Below, piece after piece: positions 7,135 to 13,585 of a stretch of 13,585 nucleotides of DNA. A program made the translations under genes and the position numbers. Position 1 is the first letter of the stretch, and every line of letters starts with the position of its first letter. The notes beneath the pieces are model-generated. The model worked only from the letters and a program-made list of their open reading frames with translations. It made no database searches and was not told the origin of the DNA. The stretch is from an uncultured Pseudomonadales bacterium. GTDB lineage: Bacteria > Pseudomonadota > Gammaproteobacteria > Pseudomonadales > Porticoccaceae. The stretch is taken from contig CAJQJT010000244.1 of the NCBI GenBank assembly GCA_905478725.1, forward strand, positions 1 to 13,585. The letters are read 5' to 3'.

Positions 7135-8397
7135 TTAACCTTTAAAGTCTTCTTCGAGCTTCTTCTCAATCAGGATATTTTTCAGCTTCGCGTACTGGGG
7201 CACACCATTCTTATAGGGCGGGTAGTCCTCTCCCTGGATCAGCGGCTGAAAATATTCTCGAGCTTTTTCGGTGATACCAAAACCATCTTTGGTGATAAAC
7301 GAGCGCGGCATTTTCTTCTCAACATTGGCGATCTTGCTGAGGGGAGCTTCACCCAGTGACCAGCTGTATTTTTTGCCGGTGCCACGTTCGATAGTCACCA
7401 TGATTCCGCCCTTGCCTTCGAGGGCTTTTTCAACAGCTCCCTTGCCCACTGCATAGGCCTGATCCACATCGGTTTTCGACGCGATATGCCGTGCCGAGCG
7501 CTGCAGATAATCGGCTAAGGCATAGTGATATTTATGACCTAGACTGTTTTTGACCATACTGGCCAGGGTCTGAGCGACGCCGCCAAGCTGTTGGTGGCCG
7601 AAAGCATCTTTGTGCAGTGAGCCAGATATCAGTGCGCCGTCTGCATACTTGGCGCCCTCTGAGGCGACAACCACACAGTAGCCTTTGTCTTTTACCGTGG
7701 CATCAACCTTGGCAATAAACTCGTCTCTGGAAAAAGGGATTTCAGGGAAGATAATAATATGCGGTGGATCACCGGCTTCTTCTGCGGCCAAGCCACCAGA
7801 GGCAGCAATCCAGCCAGCGTGGCGGCCCATGACTTCAAGGATAAATATCTTCGTCGAGGAGGCGCACATAGAGGCAATATCGAGACTCGCCTCTTTGGTG
7901 GATACGGCAACATATTTAGCCACCGAGCCAAACCCGGGAGAGCAGTCAGTGTGGGGCAGGTCGTTGTCGATGGTCTTGGGGATGTGTATTGCTTGCAGTG
8001 GGTAGTTCATGCGGGCCGCGATCTGGGACACTTTGAGGCAGGTATCCGCTGAATCGCCGCCACCGTTATAAAAAAAGTAACCAATATTGTGAGCTTTAAA
8101 CACCTCAACCAGACGCTCATATTCCGAGCTGTCCTCATTGTGGTCGCGCATTTTGTAGCGGCAGGAACCAAAAGCGCCACCGGGGGTGTGCTTCAGGGAA
8201 GCTACGGCGGTGGGGGTTTCTTTGCTGGTGTCGATAAGATTTTCGTGGAGGGCACCGAGGATGCCATTTTGACCGGCGTAAAGGGTGCCGATGCTGTCCT
8301 TGTTGGCGCGGCAGGTTTCAATAACGCCTGCGGCAGAGGCGTTAATCACTGACGTGACGCCTCCAGATTGTGCATAAAACGCATTTCTTTTGGCCAT
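7135..8397 (-). CDS. pyrophosphate-type 6-phosphofructokinase
   Basis: This enzyme phosphorylates fructose 6-phosphate to fructose 1,6-bisphosphate, most likely with PPi as donor, which would make the step reversible. It has 420 residues, against ~320 for ATP-type PfkA. The N-terminal AQSGGVTSVINAS (9-21) is the phosphoryl-donor loop. Residues 112-116 read GGGDS, where ATP enzymes have GGDGS: Asp115 sits at the E. coli Gly104 position, the known PPi-specificity change. PKTIDND (140-146) has Lys141 at the E. coli Gly124 position, the second PPi signature, and catalytic Asp144. MGRHAGW (190-196) is the fructose 6-phosphate site. The ATG has an upstream GGGAAGAGAGAG stretch as a ribosome-binding site. 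The S8 protease gene lies 74 nt upstream with a terminator-like hairpin between them, so independent expression is likely. A degenerate copy of its 3' end lies downstream. Confidence 0.92.
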   Translation of the reverse strand: MAKRNAFYAQSGGVTSVINASAAGVIETCRANKDSIGTLYAGQNGILGALHENLIDTSKETPTAVASLKHTPGGAFGSCRYKMRDHNEDSSEYERLVEVFKAHNIGYFFYNGGGDSADTCLKVSQIAARMNYPLQAIHIPKTIDNDLPHTDCSPGFGSVAKYVAVSTKEASLDIASMCASSTKIFILEVMGRHAGWIAASGGLAAEEAGDPPHIIIFPEIPFSRDEFIAKVDATVKDKGYCVVVASEGAKYADGALISGSLHKDAFGHQQLGGVAQTLASMVKNSLGHKYHYALADYLQRSARHIASKTDVDQAYAVGKGAVEKALEGKGGIMVTIERGTGKKYSWSLGEAPLSKIANVEKKMPRSFITKDGFGITEKAREYFQPLIQGEDYPPYKNGVPQYAKLKNILIEKKLEEDFKG

Positions 8398-8443
8398 GTA
8401 ACTCTCTCTTCCCTGTAGTCCCTTGTGAAGGCGCTATGGTAAA

Positions 8444-8466
8444 GCTTTCCTGCCCCGTCAGGAAGC
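8444..8466 (-). terminator. terminator-like hairpin after the S8 autotransporter gene
   Basis: On the minus strand GCTTCCTG pairs with CAGGAAAGC around an ACGGGG loop, with one bulged base. It starts 5 nt after the S8 stop codon and is followed by TTTA. The position fits an intrinsic terminator ahead of the PFK gene; the short U-tract makes it weak. Confidence 0.5.
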
Positions 8467-8471
8467 GCCAA

Positions 8472-11057
8472 CTAGGGAGTAAAGGCCCTAAATAGTGAGA
8501 ATTCGATCACGCCATAACTTGGGTTGTGCGGATTGTGATGGGGCTGATAAGTATATTCCACACGCGTTGCGGCCCTGATATCGCCTAATTTGAACTGATA
8601 GAGCAGTTCCAGTTGCTGTTCACGGCCCTGGGGCTGCAGATCGACGCTAACTGTTTCATAGATGACTTGGCGATCAGTGGTGCGGCCAGTTGCCAGTTGC
8701 AGACTGCCCTGACCGCTCTGCACGCGAAGGGGTTGGTGCAGGCTAATACTTAGGCGGTCATCTGTTTGCCAGTCTGGAGAGCTATTTAGACCCAGAGACC
8801 AGGAGTTACTGTTGACGGATTTGTCGAGATTAAATAAGCCCCTGTTTTCTACCCGCCCATTTCCTCCTAGGCTGCTTTCAGTGGTGCCCAAATAAACGGC
8901 AAAGATTCCCTGCCAATTCGAATTAAGTTGCACATGACCATTGAGGCCGAAAAATTCTGTGCCGCTATTTTTTAGCTGACCCAGGTTCTGACCAAAGCTG
9001 GCGCCGAGAAAGCTGTCATCTTCACTGATAAAGCCACGCTGAAAGTTGAGACTAAAAGCTGGCGACCAGAGTGCGTATTCCAATAGGCTACCATTGCTGT
9101 GGTGTTCACTGTGGCCAGTTAAAAGGTCGTCAGTTGCACTGTTCTTAAATTGAGCGCCCTCAAACATGCCTATGCGCAATTTCCCGAGTCCCAAATCCAT
9201 CGCGCCGCCACTACTCCAACCGTTGCGGGCAAAGCTTAGCCAGGGCGCGGCAAAACTGCTGTCATCGCGACTCTGGTTGGGCGTGACAAAGGCGTCGGCA
9301 TAGACTCCAAAGAACCATCCCGGGTTGGCATTGATACCCATAAAGCGGTCTACAGTGTTTTGGTCATCTGTGTAGGCGTTTGGCCTTGAGCCAAATTGCA
9401 GGGCCAGATAATCGGAATGTAACCCTGAGCCCGGATTAGTCATTAGGCTGCTGCTTTTACCCAATTGCAGGCGCGCGCCATTACCGAGTTGCTGCTCATG
9501 GTGCTGCAGACGGCTGACTGCTGAAAGCGGCGGAGATTGCTGGACTAACTGACTGGCGTTGCTTAAAAAGGGAAAGCCCTGTTGGTCAAAGAGCGCCATA
9601 GTATGGCCCTGCAAGGCATTTACCAAACTGTTGCCAAGACCTGCGCCAGAGACGCTGATGGTATTGGCACCTATATCACTTAGGCCGCTATTTAAGCTGT
9701 TGCCGCTGGCAACGCCCAGTGCGCCAACAGGTCGAGTCGCCGCATCTAGATCTAATAGCCCCTGCCCATAAATACTGCTGTCGCTGTAGATGCCGGTCTT
9801 ATTGGCCGTGGTTAGCAGACGCGCGGCCAGTTCGTGATTGCCGACAGTGGGGAACATCTGTTTTAACAGTGCCAGAGAGCCGCTGACCGCTGGTGCGGCA
9901 AAGGAGGTGCCGATGGATCCGCCATAATAGTGAGCGCCCGCTTCGCCTCCAGAATCGGGTGGTGTTGGGCCCCAAATGCGCTCGTCGGTTTCGACATTGC
10001 CGTTACCATTGCCGTCACCACCACCAGGTGCTACCAGGCAGTAGTCGGCAGCGACACCGCAGCGGTTGGAGTAAAAGGCAATTTCACCTTTGTCGTCGAC
10101 GGCGGCCACTGCCAGCATATGATCTTTAAGCTCGGGAAACAGATAGGGCAGTCCGGGCATAAGTTCCGGAGAGTCGGCGTTCACAGTATTGCCCTCATCA
10201 TCTATATCGTTCCAGGCATTGCCTGCAGAAAAGACAAAGATTGAGCGCTCGCTGCGAGATTTATTCTGTTGCGCCAGGGCATCAATAGTGAGGCCAAATG
10301 CCGATTCCACCTGAGCCGCGGTATAGGAGGTGACAACCCCTGAAAAACCAAAGCTCAGATTGATGATATCCACCTGCTCGGCCATGGTGTTGAAGCGATT
10401 GGCAAAATAATTGTCATCGGAAAAATTGATTCGCTCGACGTCTAAAGGGTCATAGGGACCGCTGCCGGAGCCCAGGGGTATCTCGTAGGCTAAAATGCTG
10501 GCGTCAAAAGCCACGCCGTGCATATTGATACCGCTGCTAACCTGAGTCCCATCTCTGTTGGCGGCAATAATACCGGCGACTAATGTGCCGTGACCAATGG
10601 CCTCGTCACTTCTTGGATTGCCGCTGCTGTAGTCACTGCCGGCGTACTCGACTTTGTTGTCGCTGCCTTGGGCAAATTCAATATGTTCTTCATAAACACC
10701 AGAATCAATTACGCCAACCGCTATTCCAGCACCTGTGGCACCGCGGGCATAGGCGCTGGAGGCATTGATCATCGCCAGGGCGCCCATAGCCTCGTATTCA
10801 TCGGTTTCAAACTGAGTGCCGAGGTCGTTTAGATTGCTGGGATCTTGAATCTGGTCTGCAAAGCTATTCCAGGGCGGTTTGCTATTGTCCTGGTTACTTG
10901 AGGGAGGTGGAATTTGAATGCCACTGTCAGCAGATTTTTGCCCGCCACCACCGCCACCGCAACCGCACAGCGTGACAACAAGTCCGAGAGCCAGGGTCGC
11001 AGGAAGATTGTTCAGCAAGAGTTTACTCCACAAATAGAGATTATTTTCAGTGGTCAA
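8472..11057 (-). CDS. subtilisin-like (S8) serine protease autotransporter with lipoprotein-type signal
   Basis: This is an 861-residue predicted surface protease. The N-terminus has a hydrophobic stretch (~18-30) ending in a lipobox-like LCGC (30-33), then six glycines and a Pro/Ser/Asn-rich linker (~40-75). The S8 domain (~90-440) has the full triad: Asp118 in VIDSG, His156 in GHGTLVAG and Ser385 in GTSFAAP, with oxyanion Asn280 in SAGN. Cys333 and Cys340 are placed for a disulfide. An inserted Asp/Gly/Asn loop (348-358) could bind Ca2+. Residues ~540-861 are rich in alternating polar and hydrophobic strands and look like an autotransporter beta-barrel, although the FTP end is not the usual Phe/Trp terminus. 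Lipidated S8 autotransporters such as NalP and SphB1 have this layout. The start is TTG at 11057 because an in-frame TAA lies just upstream. A second TTG at 11018 has a better GGAG (11026-11029) at 7 nt. Substrate unknown. Confidence 0.85.
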   Translation of the reverse strand: MTTENNLYLWSKLLLNNLPATLALGLVVTLCGCGGGGGGQKSADSGIQIPPPSSNQDNSKPPWNSFADQIQDPSNLNDLGTQFETDEYEAMGALAMINASSAYARGATGAGIAVGVIDSGVYEEHIEFAQGSDNKVEYAGSDYSSGNPRSDEAIGHGTLVAGIIAANRDGTQVSSGINMHGVAFDASILAYEIPLGSGSGPYDPLDVERINFSDDNYFANRFNTMAEQVDIINLSFGFSGVVTSYTAAQVESAFGLTIDALAQQNKSRSERSIFVFSAGNAWNDIDDEGNTVNADSPELMPGLPYLFPELKDHMLAVAAVDDKGEIAFYSNRCGVAADYCLVAPGGGDGNGNGNVETDERIWGPTPPDSGGEAGAHYYGGSIGTSFAAPAVSGSLALLKQMFPTVGNHELAARLLTTANKTGIYSDSSIYGQGLLDLDAATRPVGALGVASGNSLNSGLSDIGANTISVSGAGLGNSLVNALQGHTMALFDQQGFPFLSNASQLVQQSPPLSAVSRLQHHEQQLGNGARLQLGKSSSLMTNPGSGLHSDYLALQFGSRPNAYTDDQNTVDRFMGINANPGWFFGVYADAFVTPNQSRDDSSFAAPWLSFARNGWSSGGAMDLGLGKLRIGMFEGAQFKNSATDDLLTGHSEHHSNGSLLEYALWSPAFSLNFQRGFISEDDSFLGASFGQNLGQLKNSGTEFFGLNGHVQLNSNWQGIFAVYLGTTESSLGGNGRVENRGLFNLDKSVNSNSWSLGLNSSPDWQTDDRLSISLHQPLRVQSGQGSLQLATGRTTDRQVIYETVSVDLQPQGREQQLELLYQFKLGDIRAATRVEYTYQPHHNPHNPSYGVIEFSLFRAFTP

Positions 11058-11088
11058 TACGTTTATTTTTAGACTAAAGCGCGTAATT

Positions 11089-11118
11089 TTAGGAGTTTAT
11101 TTAGCCTGATGCCATAAT
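11089..11118 (+). promoter_or_regulatory. candidate extended -10 promoter for mpl
   Basis: TGCCATAAT (11110-11118) matches an extended -10 element (TG-N-TATAAT with one mismatch). TTAGGA (11089-11094) lies 18 bp upstream as a weak -35. The -10 ends about 42 nt before the mpl ATG, within the only spacer between two divergent genes. Confidence 0.45.
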
Positions 11119-11160
11119 CTCTGCAGTGGAAAAACAATCGGCAAGGGAAAAAGGAAACTC

Positions 11161-12576
11161 ATGCACATTCATATTCTTGGTATCTGCGGCACTTTTATGG
11201 GTAGCCTAGCACAGTTGGCCAAACAGCTTGGTCATCATGTATCCGGCAGTGACGCCAATGTTTATCCGCCCATGAGTACCCAGCTAGAGCTGGCGGGAAT
11301 TGAGTTGATCGAAGGCTTTGATCCCCAGCAGCTGCAACCGTCGCCGGATCTGATTATTGTCGGCAACGCCATGTCGCGGGGTAATCCCTGTGTTGAATAT
11401 ATGCTCGATAATGGCCTTATCTACACCTCTGGGCCTCAGTGGCTGGGTGAGAACATTCTGCGGGATCAGTACGTGTTGTCGGTCGCTGGAACCCATGGCA
11501 AGACCACTACCAGCAGTATGTTGGCGGTGATTCTCGAGCAGGCGGGTTTAAAACCCGGCTTTTTGATCGGCGGTGTGCCACTGGATTTTGGTCTCTCGGC
11601 ACGTCTCAGTTCAGGCTCTGGAGGCTACTTTGTGGTTGAGGCGGACGAGTACGACAGTGCCTTTTTCGATAAGCGCTCTAAGTTTGTCCACTATCACAGC
11701 AATACCTTGGTGATGAACAATCTTGAGTTTGATCACGGGGATATCTTTGACGACTTGGCTGCTATTCAGCGCCAGTTTCATCATCTGGTGCGGACCCTGC
11801 CGAGTAATGGGCAGCTTATTTATCCCGCTGATAACAGCAATTTGCAGCAGGTAGTGGATCAGGGCTGTTGGAGTCAGGTCCAGACCTTTTTTAACGAGCC
11901 GCGCAACCAGACTGCTGACGAGACGAGCGGCGCTAAGGGCTCCGGCTGGCGCTATAAACTATTGGCCGCGGATGGTTCCACGTTTGAAATTACCGATGCC
12001 AATGATCAGTCGGCACAGATTAGCTGGCAGCACAGTGGCCAGCACAATGTGCTCAATGCCATCGCAGCAGTGATGGCAGCCTCCACAGTGGGCGTTAGTC
12101 TGGAGAAGTCCTGTCTGGCGCTGAGTCAGTTTGTCGGCGTTAAACGGCGTATGGAGGTCATCTATGAGGATGATCAGGTCACCGTCTACGATGATTTCGC
12201 TCATCATCCCACCGCCATTGTCAGTACCGTTGAGGGATTGCGGGCAAAAGTCGGTTCTGAACAGGTGATTGCGATTGTTGAACCGCGCTCGGCGACCATG
12301 AAGTTGGGTATGCACAAGGCGGCTTTAAGTGATGCGGTGGCAGCAGCAGATTTTGCCCTTTGGTACAGGGGTCCGGCGGTGAGCTGGGATCTACAAGCGG
12401 TGGCATCTGCCTGCACTGTGCCGGCTAAGGTCTGTGATCAGATTGATCAGCTGCTGGTCAGTACCTTAGAGCAGATTCACGCAAGCGCCGAAAAATCCCA
12501 TGTAGTGGTGATGAGCAATGGTGGTTTTGAGGGCTTTCACCTGCGCCTGGTGGCGGCACTAAATTCTGGAAAATAA
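11161..12576 (+). CDS. mpl: UDP-N-acetylmuramate:L-alanyl-gamma-D-glutamyl-meso-diaminopimelate ligase
   Basis: Mpl ligates recycled murein tripeptide directly to UDP-MurNAc in the cytosol, which saves three Mur ligase steps in peptidoglycan recycling. The 471 residues span the whole Mur-ligase layout. The N-terminal UDP-binding domain begins MHIHILGICGTFMG (1-14), the Mpl form of the Mur glycine motif. The central ATPase domain has the P-loop GTHGKTTTS (110-118) and the VEADEYDSAFFDKRSKF block. The C-terminal domain carries VYDDFAHHPTA. The CGTFMGSLA start and the absence of a MurC-type N-terminus distinguish it from MurC. The length is close to E. coli Mpl (~457), with a slightly expanded region before the C-terminal domain. 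AAGGA (11151-11155) is a good ribosome-binding site 5 nt before the ATG. It stands alone, divergent from the S8 gene. Confidence 0.95.
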   Translation: MHIHILGICGTFMGSLAQLAKQLGHHVSGSDANVYPPMSTQLELAGIELIEGFDPQQLQPSPDLIIVGNAMSRGNPCVEYMLDNGLIYTSGPQWLGENILRDQYVLSVAGTHGKTTTSSMLAVILEQAGLKPGFLIGGVPLDFGLSARLSSGSGGYFVVEADEYDSAFFDKRSKFVHYHSNTLVMNNLEFDHGDIFDDLAAIQRQFHHLVRTLPSNGQLIYPADNSNLQQVVDQGCWSQVQTFFNEPRNQTADETSGAKGSGWRYKLLAADGSTFEITDANDQSAQISWQHSGQHNVLNAIAAVMAASTVGVSLEKSCLALSQFVGVKRRMEVIYEDDQVTVYDDFAHHPTAIVSTVEGLRAKVGSEQVIAIVEPRSATMKLGMHKAALSDAVAAADFALWYRGPAVSWDLQAVASACTVPAKVCDQIDQLLVSTLEQIHASAEKSHVVVMSNGGFEGFHLRLVAALNSGK

Positions 12577-12577
12577 A

Positions 12578-12662
12578 GCGGGGCTTTTAAGTAGGGCGCT
12601 AAAGTAGGGCTTTTAAGTAGGGCTCTTAAGTAGGGCTCTTAAGTAGGGCTCTTAAGTAGGGG
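12578..12662 (+). repeat. 13-bp tandem repeat array in the mpl-dtd convergent spacer
   Basis: There are six head-to-tail 13-bp units plus a partial seventh: GCGGGGCTTTTAA, GTAGGGCGCTAAA, GTAGGGCTTTTAA, then GTAGGGCTCTTAA three times exactly (12617-12655), ending in GTAGGGG. The array begins 1 nt after the mpl stop and ends 12 nt before the dtd stop, so it fills the whole spacer. The distal identical copies suggest recent slippage growth. The first unit overlaps a small AAAGC-GGG-GCTTT hairpin followed by TTAA, a possible weak mpl terminator. Confidence 0.9.
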
Positions 12663-12674
12663 AGCAGAAACGAC

Positions 12675-13112
12675 TTAGACCTGCAGTGAAAAAGTGACCG
12701 GCCCATCGTTGCACAGGGAAACCTGCATATCGGCACCAAAAATACCGTATTGCGTTTTGTCGTAAACCGCGCTGGCGCGAGTGGCGAAATAATCATAGAG
12801 GGCCTCGGCATGTGCCGGTGGGGCCGCCGAGGTAAAGCTCGGGCGCAGACCTTTTTTGGTGTTCGCCGCCAGAGTAAATTGTGACACAACGAGTAGTCCA
12901 CCCTGAATATCCCGCAGCGACAGGTTCATCTTGCCTTCAGTATCTGAAAACACTCGATAGTTGAGCACCTTCTCTAAAAGACGTTCAGCGTGGCTCTCTA
13001 AATCCTCCGGTTCCACCGCCAGAAGCAATAAAATACCCTGATCGATCTCGCCGCAAACTTGGTTGTCGACGCGCACACTAGCATGGCTGACACGCTGAAT
13101 TAATCCGATCAT
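12675..13112 (-). CDS. dtd: D-aminoacyl-tRNA deacylase
   Basis: Dtd hydrolyses D-aminoacyl-tRNAs (and Gly-tRNA-Ala) in the cytosol, recycling tRNA and keeping D-amino acids out of proteins. The 145 residues match the family length exactly. The protein opens with [13 protein letters not shown], carries the active-site SQFTLAAN (77-84) and GLRPSF (88-93), and ends with NDGPVT (135-140). Gly137-Pro138 in that last motif is the cross-subunit Gly-cisPro pair that rejects L-amino acids. It starts 9 nt after the prolyl aminopeptidase stop. Its ribosome-binding AAGG overlaps that TAA stop, so the two genes are very likely one operon with translational coupling. The same gene pair occurs in other gammaproteobacteria (recall). 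Confidence 0.97.
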   Translation of the reverse strand: MIGLIQRVSHASVRVDNQVCGEIDQGILLLLAVEPEDLESHAERLLEKVLNYRVFSDTEGKMNLSLRDIQGGLLVVSQFTLAANTKKGLRPSFTSAAPPAHAEALYDYFATRASAVYDKTQYGIFGADMQVSLCNDGPVTFSLQV

Positions 13113-13121
13113 GGGGAAACC

Positions 13122-13585
13122 TTAATGATTCTTTTCTAGATGATGAGCCAATCTGTTGGTGGCTCGGACTAAAGCATCGGTGGTGCCGCGTTCAGAGGAG
13201 GAGTGACCAGCATCGCCAATAATATCTAACTTGGCGCTGGGCCAGGCTTCACTCAGGGCAATGGCTTGATTGACTGGACAGATCATGTCGTAGCGACCGT
13301 GAACAATGGTGCCGGGAATATCCTTGAGCAGGTGGGCGTTGTCGAGAATTTGATTAGGCTTGATAAAGGCTTTGTTGATAAAAAAGTGCGCTTCAATACG
13401 CGCCATGGCGACGGCCATATGGGGGTTGGCAAAATGATCTACCACTTCACTGTTGCTGTGAAGGGTGGCGCAGCGTCCCTCCCAGATGGACCAGGCTTTA
13501 GCTGCGGCCATGCGTTCAAAGTCATTGTTGCCAGTGAGGCGACGATAAAAGGCTGCAACCATATCACCGCGTTCGCTCTCTGGTA
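13122..13585 (-). CDS. pip: prolyl aminopeptidase, C-terminal part (truncated by window edge)
   Basis: This alpha/beta-hydrolase fold peptidase (family S33) removes N-terminal proline from peptides in the cytosol. Only about the last 154 codons are present. The frame stays open to the right edge (PESERGD before the first Met at 13562), so that Met is internal rather than the start. Visible family features are the cap-domain AAKAWSIWEG, the catalytic Asp in HGRYDMICP and the catalytic His in GDAGHSSSE. The nucleophile elbow (GxSxGG) lies outside the window. It is the upstream gene of a two-gene operon with dtd. Confidence 0.92.
   Translation of the reverse strand, partial: PESERGDMVAAFYRRLTGNNDFERMAAAKAWSIWEGRCATLHSNSEVVDHFANPHMAVAMARIEAHFFINKAFIKPNQILDNAHLLKDIPGTIVHGRYDMICPVNQAIALSEAWPSAKLDIIGDAGHSSSERGTTDALVRATNRLAHHLEKNH

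Noticed and set aside
7685..8052. Overlapping + strand ORFs of 97-106 codons antisense to PFK
   Set aside because: They lie opposite conserved catalytic motifs of PFK and show no recognisable protein features.
12578..12662. Possible CRISPR array
   Set aside because: Units are 13 bp and strictly contiguous with no spacers; this is a simple tandem repeat.
12626..12901. 91-codon minus-strand ORF overlapping dtd and the 13-bp array
   Set aside because: It is in a different frame from the intact Dtd protein, has Pro/Arg-rich composition without domains, and its C-terminus is repeat DNA.
13122..13562. Complete 146-residue hydrolase starting at Met 13562
   Set aside because: The frame continues upstream with conserved prolyl aminopeptidase residues to the window edge, and the nucleophile region is missing; it is a truncated gene.
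1..13585. A multi-gene defence, secretion or biosynthetic system
   Set aside because: Adjacent genes belong to unrelated, mostly housekeeping families in separate transcription units; I see no toxin-antitoxin, restriction, reverse transcriptase, integrase or synthase cluster.

Overview
The window looks like ordinary chromosome from a free-living Gram-negative gammaproteobacterium. Most genes are gammaproteobacterial housekeeping types: Uup, the peptidoglycan-recycling ligase Mpl, a Dtd/prolyl aminopeptidase pair and a cofactor-independent phosphoglycerate mutase. An outer-membrane type S8 autotransporter and a PPi-type phosphofructokinase make a marine or oligotrophic lineage (Cellvibrionales/Porticoccaceae-like) plausible. 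That placement is recall-based inference, not something the sequence proves. There is no phage, IS element, CRISPR array, tRNA or rRNA.

Layout, left to right. 1-396 (-) is the N-terminal part of gpmI, cut by the window edge. 524-5050 (-) holds an MMPL-type RND exporter followed after 21 nt by uup. 5051-5322 is a divergent spacer with a 20-bp tandem repeat and an operator-like palindrome. 5323-5745 (+) is a minimal K+-channel protein, followed by a G-rich tandem repeat. 5888-6859 (+) is a D-2-hydroxyacid dehydrogenase. 6860-7134 is a convergent spacer that contains a decayed copy of the 3' end of the next gene and a nested hairpin. 7135-8397 (-) is a PPi-type phosphofructokinase. 8472-11057 (-) is a subtilisin-like autotransporter with a lipoprotein-type signal. 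Divergent from it, 11161-12576 (+) is mpl. A 13-bp tandem array separates mpl from the convergent dtd (12675-13112, -), which lies 9 nt downstream of a truncated prolyl aminopeptidase gene (13122-13585, -).

Functionally, two glycolytic enzymes (GpmI and PPi-PFK) and a 2-ketoacid/hydroxyacid reductase point to central carbon metabolism. Mpl, Dtd and prolyl aminopeptidase are recycling or quality-control enzymes. The RND protein, channel and autotransporter act at the envelope. These are separate transcription units, and I see no single new multi-gene system.

The least expected structures lie between genes or inside them. They are the fossil PFK 3' end, two G-rich tandem arrays that each begin right after a + strand stop codon, the Asp-Ala-Phe acidic repeat inside the RND exporter, and the lipobox plus Gly-tract on the S8 autotransporter. 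All alignments and counts were made by eye.
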